From assembly GCA_013396525.1 (NCBI GenBank), contig VWYX01000085.1, positions 1,128,938 to 1,192,937 of the forward strand: DNA of 64,000 nucleotides, written 5' to 3'. The notes beneath the pieces were generated by a model. The model had not been told where the DNA came from, did no database searches, and saw only the letters and a list, made by a program, of their open reading frames with translations. The position numbers and the translations under genes were made by a program. This DNA is from Chaetorhynchus papuensis (Eukaryota > Chordata > Aves > Passeriformes > Rhipiduridae). The stretch's first letter is position 1. Each line of letters opens with the position of its first letter. Shown here piece after piece: positions 47,914 through 58,900 of the stretch.

Positions 47914-48554
47914 TGTTACGATCCTCTTATCACAGAAGAGCAAAGTGAGCTCTCTCTGGGTTATGGATAGAATCCGGAGGTTCAAATATTCCCTGAAACA
48001 AGACTAAAACCAAACAAGGTTAAATGTTGATAACAAAAAATTGGTATGTTTTATTTAACACTAAAATGAGAAAGAAAAAAAAAGAAAGAAATAGAAAAGG
48101 GAGGGGGTGGGGGGGACAGGAGGAGAGACAGATTAAATAGAAACATATCACCACTCCATGGGTCCCAACAACGTCTTGTTGCTCCCCTCCATCTGGTCTT
48201 CTTGGTGGTGATGGTCCCCCGCCAACAGCATAGAATCCAATGGATTAATACATGTTTGGGCCAGGTGGGAATGCCCAGGTACCTCCCCTGAGGGGGTGCA
48301 AATTTGACACTGTCTCTTACAAGACTTTGGGTCAGTTGCCTCATTTTGCATCATGTTCAGTGCTCTGATGCAGGGTCTGAGGTACCCTTTGGGGGGCCTT
48401 GGATGGACCAAGACACCCCCTCAGCTGCCACTCACATGAACGTCCCATAGATGTGGCTTTCCCAGGGTGGGGGGGCCCTGCAGCTGAGCCAGTTTGTGTA
48501 AGGGAGGATGGGCGTTTACTGCCTCTGACCAGAGGCTACTTCACACACCCAAAA
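47914..48554 (-). mobile_element. Endogenous retroviral LTR (second family), reverse strand, cut by the assembly gap
   Basis: The plus-strand edge begins TGTTACGATCC, the reverse complement of a CA-ending LTR terminus. Reading the reverse strand, an AATAAA poly(A) signal lies at about 48050-48056 (plus-strand TTTATTT), close to the LTR end as expected for the U5 side. Next to it is a pyrimidine-rich stretch (reverse complement of 48061-48120), and further upstream a GC-rich segment with direct CCCAG-like wording. It is unrelated to the LTR at 34562. The frames at 48051-48411 on the reverse strand are not retroviral proteins. The U3 end, and any internal region, would lie in the gap. The family is not named; it resembles LTRs I have seen in bird genomes. 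Confidence 0.65.
48099..48115 (+). other. Potential G-quadruplex motif inside the LTR
   Basis: Runs GGG, GGGGG and GGGGGGG are separated by single bases (A and T), which can supply four G-triplets with one-base loops on the plus strand. It lies on the antisense strand of the LTR. Confidence 0.7.
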
Positions 48555-49194
48555 NNNNNNNNNNNNNNNNNNNNNNNNNNNNNNNNNNNNNNNNNNNNNN
48601 NNNNNNNNNNNNNNNNNNNNNNNNNNNNNNNNNNNNNNNNNNNNNNNNNNNNNNNNNNNNNNNNNNNNNNNNNNNNNNNNNNNNNNNNNNNNNNNNNNNN
48701 NNNNNNNNNNNNNNNNNNNNNNNNNNNNNNNNNNNNNNNNNNNNNNNNNNNNNNNNNNNNNNNNNNNNNNNNNNNNNNNNNNNNNNNNNNNNNNNNNNNN
48801 NNNNNNNNNNNNNNNNNNNNNNNNNNNNNNNNNNNNNNNNNNNNNNNNNNNNNNNNNNNNNNNNNNNNNNNNNNNNNNNNNNNNNNNNNNNNNNNNNNNN
48901 NNNNNNNNNNNNNNNNNNNNNNNNNNNNNNNNNNNNNNNNNNNNNNNNNNNNNNNNNNNNNNNNNNNNNNNNNNNNNNNNNNNNNNNNNNNNNNNNNNNN
49001 NNNNNNNNNNNNNNNNNNNNNNNNNNNNNNNNNNNNNNNNNNNNNNNNNNNNNNNNNNNNNNNNNNNNNNNNNNNNNNNNNNNNNNNNNNNNNNNNNNNN
49101 NNNNNNNNNNNNNNNNNNNNNNNNNNNNNNNNNNNNNNNNNNNNNNNNNNNNNNNNNNNNNNNNNNNNNNNNNNNNNNNNNNNNNNNNNNNNNN
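48555..49194. other. Assembly gap (640 N)
   Basis: All bases are N. Reading frames that cross it are artefacts. The left flank is LTR and the right flank is AT-rich DNA without LTR wording, so the missing part should include at least the other end of the LTR. Confidence 1.
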
Positions 49195-52100
49195 TACATA
49201 TATTATTTATATCTAAGCAAAATGGATAAAAAATATTTTCTACTTCCCTTTGAAGCTTAAAAAACACCATTTTAAAAAATGTATCAAAACTATAAGATGT
49301 CTGATAAGTGAAAAATCCTGAACAAAATCTCAAGTTCATATTAAAAAATTTACAAAAGAGGTACACAATGAGGTTATGTCTAGCACCATGTCTGAAATAG
49401 AAAAACACTAGAACTCCTAAAATAAATCTTGCGATTGTCTTAAAGGAAGAGCAATACAGGAAGAAAAACTATTATAATCTGCACTAATAAAAAGTTTACT
49501 AAACCCAATTGATATAAAAATACTAAATAGACTAAAAGTGAATAAAAATGAAAACCCCAAATTAACTATTTGATTTACCTTTTCTATTTACCACCTCTGA
49601 AGGATAAAAGAAAGCAAAATAACTGGGATGTTATCTGTTTTTTTAACAGCATGTATTCCAAATTACTGCATGAAGTTAATTATGTGCTGCAGGAAACATT
49701 CTGCAAGAAGCATTGTGCAATATGACAATCATGTCTTACAAAAGATGCAGAAAACAACTGAAAAAATTTACTACTCACAACATACAGCAACATGTAACAG
49801 AAAGTCTGAGGCTTTGCATGCATAGGATGAAGTACTTCTTGAAAATTATCTAATTTTTAACATATTAGGAAAACCAGCAAATGTTGCCATGTTAAAAGCA
49901 AACATTAAAATAAATAAATTAGCAATATCTTGTTTTGACACTAAGGAATAAAAATATCACGTTGTACAGTACTTTATTTTCCATTATTGATTTTGCTTTT
50001 TAGAAAGGAGCACACTCTCTGATGGTATCTCATTGATATATCCTGAAATCCAAGGATAATTCACAGAAATAATATATACATAGAAGATAATGAATATATA
50101 TTTATATGTTGTTTAGATAAGTGGCAAATTTAAAATTTATTTAAAGTTTAAATTAAATTTTTAAATATAAGTTTTCAAGCTACTTGTCCTTTAAATGAAG
50201 GGACCTAAAAGAATGTTTCATTTTTAATTTTTTTTCAACATTTTTTTAGATTTTAAGTTTTTCTAGACTTCAGGGCTGAAACGCACAGAGTGTTTGCTTA
50301 TGCAGGGTATTGCCTTTGTAAATTCATCATTCCACCAGGATAGCTGGCAAAGCTATCTTCTATAATTCTAGAAAATGGTCTCAGGGTAGAAACATCAGAC
50401 ATGCCCAAGAGTGATACACTACTTGTCAGTTGGGCTAAAATTTACACAACACGCAGCTAGACCGAAAGAAAACTCTAACAAATGATATGACATTTGGATA
50501 GCATACTCTATCTAGTAATTTATAAGCACAATAAATATTGCTTCACCTGGAGAACAATTTTCCTGTTTATAGTATCTCAGCTACTTTTATAGATTCCTGT
50601 GTTTTTAGCTGTTCATTTTGAATGTTTTATTTGAGGAAACCACATTACAATTAAATGAGGTAGAAGTAAGCATCAGTACCTTTATGCAAATAAAAGTCAA
50701 GACTTTATTTCCTTTTTTTTTTTTAGAAGACTTTTCCAAAAACATCTTTTATCCCATATTCACATTTTGCTTTATGCATGTGTAAACATTGTTGAGAAGC
50801 TGCAAGACCTGGCTGACTATCAACTTTTGCTACCTCCATAAGGAGGAAGTGGTTGTTTGGAAAGATGCTGCTTCTTGCAGCTGAGAGCTGCTTCTTCTTC
50901 CAGGTTTCCAATGGCTGCCTCTCATCCCTGCTGAGACTGACTTCCATTTCAGGAGATTGAAGAATCTCCCAAGGAGGACAGGAGCATTTCTCTCTTTCCC
51001 AGCATAGAAGAATGAGGGAGGATGATGATGAAGCACTTTTAAATGACACGAGAAACTTCTTTTCCCTTACCCCATACTCCCATTCTACATTCTTTTAGAT
51101 GCACTGCAGACTTATAGACCAGGTTCCCCATCTTTCAGTAAGGTGGTCATTTTTGTATGCTTATTCACAGGAAACAAGGAAGAGGGTTCACTACACCATG
51201 TGAATGCCCTGAAAAAAAACAGACATGCTCAGACTGTAAATGAAGGATGAAGCAAGTGTCTTTCTTTCCACCTGCAGCTCAGGTACTTTGCTTTCTTATT
51301 GAAGAAAGACATACTAAAGGAGCTCAAGGGATGCTGGAGTGGTCACCTTATATTCTCAATCAAACCTTTTACCTCTAAAAAAAGAAACCAGGTATGATTA
51401 ACTATACTGGTAGTCTATATATCTACCAATTGCACACAAGTCAAAACATGAGAGGCAGAGTCAGATTAGTATCATTTTTAGCTGTTTAGTCTTTTTTATT
51501 GATTGACCAGCAGTAAAAATAAATTTGTCTGTCAGAGACAACATAGATGAACAAAATCCATTATCAAACTAAACTAACAAATTCTAGCTAAAAGCAAGAA
51601 TTCCCTAGAAAAGTATTATAGTAGCTCCAAAATAAATCAAAATTCATTATACGTTTAATTGACGTTTCTTCCTTGCATGAAAAGGAGAAATTCGTAAAAA
51701 ATAAAATCCTTCCAACAAAGTCAACTTCAACTCCAAGGGCACAGTGAGGCCATGCAACCAAACTAACACTATATCATCAGCTAATATATTTACATGTCAC
51801 ATTAAAATAATATACAGAAGCAGTAGTTTCACTCCTAATAACTTCATTAGTAGCACGCTGTGAATAGGCTTGTATTGCAAGTTGCAGATATGTTTTTAAA
51901 ATCCCCTCACAGCTCCTATTTGCAGTACCTTCCTCCCATTAGCTGAGTGGCATACCTATGGAACATCATTCTGAGTAGCTATCTAAGAAATGAATGACAG
52001 TATCATTCATGTTCAGGTCTACTGTGCTCTTCCTTTACCTCCCTTGCTAATTATTTTGCTCTTTCTCACATAGCTAACAGGTCAAATTGTAGATTTAGAG

Positions 52101-53946
52101 AACCTAAGGCTATGAAAAACAACATGACCATCTATGCTGACTTCCTGAATAATGCAGATTACATAATTATATGATTCCAAATTAAATCTATAAAATCTTG
52201 CTAAAGGAACAGTTTATTGTACTAAATGACTTCCAGTTCCAATATAAAGGACTTCAGACTCTAAAGAGTCCATCATATTCCTAAACCATTTGTTCCACTG
52301 GTTAAGTACCCTAAAATTGTTATCTAAATCTGCCTAACTTCACCTAACATGCATCAAACTGCTCAGTCTTCTACCAGATGCAAGACCCTACCCCCAGAAA
52401 CCTACTCTAGGTTGCTGTAAATTTTAATTAACTCTCTTCATCAACTTTAGTTAAATTAGCATTCTAGTTTATCCCAGTTGTGGTGATAATATTAACCAAT
52501 TGAGCAAATATTTTGGAGAATCGGTAAACCCAAGCTTATGGAGAAACTTATGGGCAAAAGATACACAAGGAACACAGAAGCAGAAAGGCAGAATAACAAG
52601 CAACCATAAAGCTGGAAAAATGCTCTTACATTAGTTATCTAGTCTAGTTTCAAAAAAAAGTCATTGGACTGAGCAACTTCATCATACTAGTCTTTCAACG
52701 TATTTAGCTGTTTGAAGCAAAATTGTATTTTGATCATTTAGACAATTTATACGGACCTGAAATATTCTTACTCACAAATAAATTGAAAACAAAAGAAAAG
52801 AATAATTTAAAAAGTCATTCAAAATTCTATTTACCATGATTTAATACAGTCATTTGTTCCTAATCTTTCAACATTATTTCATCACCCCTTTCTTCCTAGT
52901 TGTCATAATAAGCATGCCTATGTAAGTTAATACATACTGAAAAAAACCCAGCTAAACAGAAAGAAAATATTTAAAATGTAGCCTCAAGGAACAGCTGAAG
53001 AAAAGGGCAAGGTTTCATACTTTTATTAAAAGTTTAGACTGAACTACAGGTTAAAGGTTCTATAACACACTAACAACGTGGTTTCCTTTAGAGTATAGGT
53101 TTTGGATGGTTACCAAGACAAATTTTAGCTCCTTGTACAATTCTAACCCTGTTTGCTATACAAACTTCTTTGCCTCATTCAACTCCTTCCATAAACTCAT
53201 GACTGCCACCAAGACTGGAAGAAGTCAAATTATTTTTCTAACTCACAGTGAAAATACAGTATTTATCATTTTCTACAGCTCCATCCTTTTCCCCATGTGA
53301 ACAGAATTTGGTCTCCTTTGCAAAACACCAACATAGTTTCAAGTATATAATGAATAATTATTATATCAATATTTTAAAACTCAAGGTCCTATACCACATT
53401 CGATTTTATAAATTTCCTACAAGTGAGCTAAAACAGCATCATGTTTGACCAAACCAGATTTCACATGAAACTAATATCTATACAGACTTAGGCTTGAAGA
53501 TTAAATGACTGAAAAAATACTGAAATCATACAATGATCAACAGAAACATACTCCAAAAGGTATGGAACCAGAAATATATTTTCTGGAAGAAAATAAAAAT
53601 ACTATCAGAATAAAAATATAAAAGCAATGTGACCTAGCCAATTGTAACCAATGTAAAAATGAGACACTGTTCAGACAGAGGACTTTTTCTGAAGTGTTAC
53701 ATTAGTCACAATAAAGTAGGAAATTTGAGAGAAGTCTGAAACAACAAAAAGCTGGAATTTTAAAAAGAAAATTCACATGTTGATCAGAACTTATATTCCT
53801 AGAGATTCTGAACCAAATGTAAGTCTTTTTTTTTTTTTTCCAAATGAGGACAGTTAATTGCATAATTACAAATCGTAACAGTTGTTCTGTAAGAAAGAGG
53901 AAACACTAATTAAAAATATAAGAATGACAGGACTTCAAATGCTACT
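49195..53946. other. AT-rich unique DNA, no gene recognised
   Basis: No repeat family found. A reverse-strand frame at 50723-51049 (108 codons) has no recognisable motif, although its surroundings are a bit richer in G and C. A T-run lies at 50712-50724. Confidence 0.5.
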
Positions 53947-54025
53947 TCTCATATGGCTTCCCCTCAAGACCCTTCACCATCTTCATTGCCCTCCTTTGGC
54001 ACTCTCTAATAGCTTAATGTCTGTT

Positions 54026-54852
54026 TTATATTGTGGTGCCCAAAACTGCCCCAGTGCAGAGCAGAGCAGGACAATCCCCTCCCCTGCCTGGCTGGTGATG
54101 CTGTGCCTGATGTGCCCCAGGACACCCTTGGCCCTCCTGGCTGCCAGGGCACCGCAGACTCAGATTCACCTTGCCATCAACCAGGACCACCAGATCCCTT
54201 TCCACAGCGCTGCTCTCCAGCATCCCATTCCCCAGTCTGCACGTCCATCCAGGGCTGCCCCATCCCAGGTGCAGAATCCAGCACTTTCCCTTGGTCAACT
54301 TCATGTGGTTGGTGATTGCCCAGTCCTCTGATTTGTCAAGGTCCCTCTGCATGGCCTCCCTGGCTTCAAGGGAGTCAACAGCTCCTTCCAGTTTTGTATC
54401 AGCTGTGAACTTGCTCAGCATCCCTTCCAGTACTGTGTCCAAATCATTTATAAAGATGTTGAAGAGCACAGGGCTGAGGATGGAGCCTTGTGGGATCCCA
54501 CCAGTGACAGGCCACCAGTCTGATGTCACCCCATTCACTGTAACCCTTTGTGCCTGACCCATGAGCCAGCTGCTCACTCATCCCACAATGTGTTTATCCA
54601 GCTGTGGGTTGGACATTTGTCCAGAAAGATCCTGTGACAGATGGTATCAAAAACTTTACTGAAAACCAAAAAGATTACATCAAGTGGCTTCCCTTGATCA
54701 ACCTGGTGGGTTACCTTGTCATAAAAGGAAATCAGATTTGAAAAGCAGGACCTTTCTCTCGTGAACTCCTGCTGGCCATGACCAATGACTGCATTGTCTT
54801 TCAGGTTTTGTGCAATACCTGCCAGAAAAATCTGCATAACCTTACCAGGCAC
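54026..54852 (-). pseudogene. CR1 ORF2 reverse transcriptase, frameshifted remnant
   Basis: Two overlapping frames in different phases (54574-54852 and 54026-54577) together cover most of the CR1 reverse transcriptase, so at least one frameshift lies near 54575. The upstream frame has QEFTRERSCFSNLISFYDKV and the motif-A segment FLVFSKVFDT, in which the catalytic aspartate (normally in LDFSKAFD) is replaced by valine. The downstream frame has GGIPQGSILSPVLFNIFIND and then FTADTKLEG, in which the first D of the catalytic pair (FADD in this family) is altered. Further on, REAMQRDLDKSEDWAITNHM matches the copy at 16056-16349 exactly. The enzyme would be inactive. It functioned in target-primed reverse transcription of CR1 RNA. 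Confidence 0.9.
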
Positions 54853-55404
54853 TGAAGTGAGTCTTCAGGCTAAGAGGCCTGTAGATTCCAGGGTCATTCT
54901 TCTTGCCCTTTTCAAAAACTGGGACAATGTTGACCAGTTTCCAGTCAGCAGGGACTTCTCCAGATACCTAAGACCATTCAAAAATCATCAAGAGAGGCCT
55001 CATGATGACATCAGACAGCTCTTTAACTATTCTCAGACAAATCCCATTAGGCCCTATAGATTTATAGGGATCCAGCTAGAACAGCAGATCCCTTACAGTT
55101 TCAGGGTCAGCTGGGAGTTTATCATTCTCACAGTCATGGTCCTCCAGCTCAGGGTACTGAGACCCTTTTAGTCAATCATTGGTGTTGAAGACAAAGGAAA
55201 AGAAAGCTATAAACACCTTCACCTTGTCTAAATATCTCTGTTTGTGGGGTGACCATCCTCATCCTCTAATGGGCCCATGTAACTTCTGCACTACTTTTGC
55301 CATTAATGTATTTTAAAAAACTGTTTTGACTGTCCCCCACATTTCTGACCAGCATCAACTCCAATTGAGCTTTGGCCACACAAATTTTCTCCCTACAGTG
55401 GCAA

Positions 55405-55836
55405 TCAACATCTGTGTATTCTTCCCATGTCACCTGACCTTGCTTCCACTGGGTATATGCCTTCCTTTTCTACTTTATCTCCAAAAGAAGATCCCCACTT
55501 AGCCAAGCTGGCCTTCTGCCTTGTCTGCTTGACTTCAGACATTTTGGAATTGCCTATTCCTGGGCCCTTAGGATGGACTTCAGCACCTGCAAAAGCATTT
55601 TCCAAGGGGACCTTACTAATTAGTTCCCTGAGCAGCCTGAACTCTGCTCTCCTCATGTCCAAGGTTGAAATTTTGTCAGCATTTTTCCTGCTGTCAGCAG
55701 AGATTTTAAACTCGACTGCATGGTCACTCTGGCCAAGATGGTCACCAATCTCTACTTTGCTCACAAGACCCTCTTTGTTAACAAGTAACAAATCAAGGAG
55801 GGCATGTCTCCTAGTTGGCTCTCTTAGTACCTGCAC
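55405..55836 (-). pseudogene. CR1 ORF2 endonuclease C-terminus and linker, remnant
   Basis: The 143-residue frame starts in the apurinic-like endonuclease domain of CR1 ORF2. LDLLLVNKEGLVSKVEIGDH, then GQSDHAVEF, holds the SDH motif with the catalytic histidine, conserved at the domain's C-terminal end. The following stretch (AEFRLLRELISKVPLENAF, then KQTRQKASLAKW) is the linker towards the reverse transcriptase. The first part of the endonuclease is missing through 5' truncation at about 55905, and between 55404 and 54853 the frame is broken by stops. It nicked target DNA in the intact element, and this copy is dead. Confidence 0.88.
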
Positions 55837-55905
55837 TATGAAGTAGTCAACCAGGTATTTTAGGAATCTTCTGGACCTGATTGGACCAGGCCAGAGTGAG
55901 GATCA

Positions 55906-58900
55906 GCTGTTCATATAAGCGTATGTCTAACTGCTTGTCATTTTCTTCTTATCACCATTCAAAAAAACGATCAGAAATTTATGTTTGTTCACAATAAACC
56001 ACTTCAAGTAAAATCCCCCAACTCCAGACTGTCTTATGACAGTATTACCTTAAATTTTAATACAGTGACTTGGTTCTTATTTGAGAATGCGAGTTTCCAA
56101 AGATATTACAGCTGTTGTGGTAATCAGTAAATGGGAAGGTCCAGGGGATAGAAAAGTGAGAATAATCTCTATTAATTCCCTGACAGACAGTAGAACAGGG
56201 AGACTTTAGATGTTATTCACTTTGACAACAACCAGCAGGTCATTCAGCACATGCATTCTTTGGAATAAGTAAGAGCACATGATGCCTTTCGCCCAGCCAA
56301 CAGAAGCAAAGGAAAGCTGAGGGTACTACAAGAATAAGTTTTAAAAAGAACATGAGAAAGATATAAATAAATGCAATAGGATTCCAAGTATTTCAGAGTG
56401 AATATATAAGGATATAAGAGGCACTGGTTTAGAAAGCCCTAAGGAGATCTAAGCATACTACTAAAAGATACCAAAGGAAGAGGGCGGTAGCAAAAAGCTG
56501 GATTTCACAGCGCCAGAATGTAGGAGATATACAGTACTCACTCCCTGCCCCCACCCCCCAAAGAAAAAAAAAAGAAAGGTAAAAGAAAGTTCATTCATTT
56601 CTTCTGATTGAACAAAGAATTCCACTACTCTAACAATAGAGAAATAATATGAAAAATTAGAGGTATGGGTTATCTTCTCAATGTAAAGATGTATGCCTTA
56701 ATTTCATGGTGCTCTGGCCACCAAGGATGGGCAGACAATGGGGTACCACTCACCCTTCCTGCAGCTGCCACTATAGGAATGCAGTAGCAAGCATAACACC
56801 GTGAGAAGTCTGCTTTCACATCCTTGTTCCCAAGAATGCTTACTTAACTCTGCAAGATCCACTCCTACACTCTCTCAGATTTCACAGTAAAAATGACAAA
56901 GTTATCTTTAATGACAATTATGGCAGCTTCCTTCAAGACTCATTTGCTAATTATTTTTTTCTAATAATTTTGATACTACTGATTTTACCCTTACTATTGG
57001 CATGACACTCCTTATAAAACTGTATTACATTCTTACCTTTTACTGGGGGGAAAAAGAAAGTATTTTACCAATAGAATATTTTAACAAACTAATTAGTATG
57101 AACTTGAAAGCTATTAACTTGTTGAAAAAGCTATTAACATATTTTCATTATGCTATCTTGCAAATTAAATGTCTATGAGACTCCAGGATCAGGTCTTTAT
57201 TCTGAGAGGAAATGTCTTTGCTAAGGAGATTAATTTTTTTCCCTTTTAATTAGAAAAAAAAGGTAACATGACGAATGTGTACGTTTCCCTCACACATATT
57301 TTTAAGTGGTGTTCATTGCACAGTAAATGCTTAAAGACATCAGACTTTAACCTATTGCAAAACTTAATACTTCAGCTCCCCAAATAACGAATCCCTGCTT
57401 TTTGGCTTGTTTCTATGCTCATCTGAGATTATACTTCTCCTTTTTGTTACAGAAGGGAAAGAATTACACACATGAACAGCAAGAAAAATGTTTCATTTAC
57501 TTTAAAATGAAGTGGAAAGAAAATGCTTTGTCCTTATTGAGGAAGTGTTTTGCTTAAAAGAGTAAACTTCACCACAGTTTAACACAAAAGTTTAAAATAG
57601 TTCATCCCATAATGCCCTAGCTCAATACTGTGCTTTCATGAACCCCGCAGAAATTCTCCCACCTTTGGACAGGGTGAACCTTTACAAATTATGTTTTGCA
57701 TATGCTCAGTAGAAAGTTCCTTCCAAAAGCAAAAGCCTCTTTAAAAAAACCAAACAAACTCTACTGAGTAATCTCCAAGCTGGAGATGAAGGACATAATC
57801 TAGCCCTTTGTAGTTGCCTCTGTTCCAGGCTGTTACAATGCCGAAGACAAGAAGAGACAGCAAGGGAACATTTCCTTCTGTGCCTTTTGTTCCTGCACTA
57901 ATTGAGCACAGAGAGTTCACAGATGAGAGAAGCATAAAAGAGGCAAGGAAGACCAAAGACAATTAGGTAGATTAGACAGACAACTGCTACTGGAACAATG
58001 ATACAAAAGGTCAGAGAGAAAAAAAAAACATCAGAAGGGGAAGAAACTAAGATGAGACAGTTTTAGACCTGTATTTGCTCATGAAGGACAATGAGCAAAT
58101 CAGGACACAAAGTAAGGTGGGTATGATGTCAGGGAAAGAAAAGCTGTGTTAAACAGGTGTTGCCCGCTGAGAGGAGGTAGAGGACAATTCTGTACCAGTA
58201 TAATACATCCTGCTCAGAAACTGGAACTCAGTCTAAGTTTGCAAACTCAACCATCTCCAGTGGTCAGCAAAGCACGTGCTTTAACAAACTCTAGAAGCTG
58301 GCCCCTCCACAGATGATTATCATTAGTGCTCTCTCAAATTAAGTACCAGATGTTTGTATTACCACAATGAGCTATGTGAAGATCAATATAATTCCACATC
58401 ATGGATTTTTTTTTTAGTTGGCTTCACTTTAAAACTTAGCAGTTTATATTGATAAAACTACAATTTTTCTGAGGGATCGTTTTCTAACTGGATAATATTA
58501 TTTCTCAAATTACTTTTATCCTTTCCTTCAAATCATAAGTCACTGCTGGAGAAGTACTGGCATTACATCTAAAACTGACAGAGACTTGAAATGGCACCAC
58601 CAGTAATGGGGCAAATATTAGTGCTTTGCAGGAAATATCATCATCACTGCCCCAAGCCAATAAATAATCCTATTGTTGGATAAAACATATACTGAATTTG
58701 TCCTTCCACAGAAAAATAAAATCTTCTTGAATAAATGTGAGATACCAGATCCCACTGATCATACATAATGAGGTGAAAAAAATAATCTATTTAATTCCCT
58801 TACCAAATACAAAGTCATTTAAGAAAAATACCTTTAACAGTAAGCCAATTTAAACAAGAAATCCATATTGTAAAAGCAATCTTTGTATTTATCATGTTTT

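Larger units (their letters stand above)
53947..55905 (-). mobile_element. Longest CR1 LINE in the window, reverse strand, missing its 3' end
   Basis: About 1.96 kb of CR1 ORF2, from the C-terminal endonuclease (near 55905) through the linker and reverse transcriptase to about 53947. Segment 54066-54473 is nearly identical to 15950-16353. Compared with that copy, the last about 430 bp (ORF2 end, 3' UTR and octamer tail, equal to 15380-15810) are absent: similarity stops at CTTCCCCTCAAGACCCTTC and unique DNA follows. Loss of a 3' end is unusual for CR1, because reverse transcription starts there, so a later deletion or rearrangement is likely. Both boundaries are approximate. Confidence 0.93.

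Noticed and set aside
48051..48411. Reverse-strand frames of 87-97 codons as retroviral protein
   Set aside because: They fall within LTR sequence and show no gag, protease, polymerase or envelope motif.
48399..49408. Open frames of 227-290 codons
   Set aside because: Almost all codons are N from the assembly gap.
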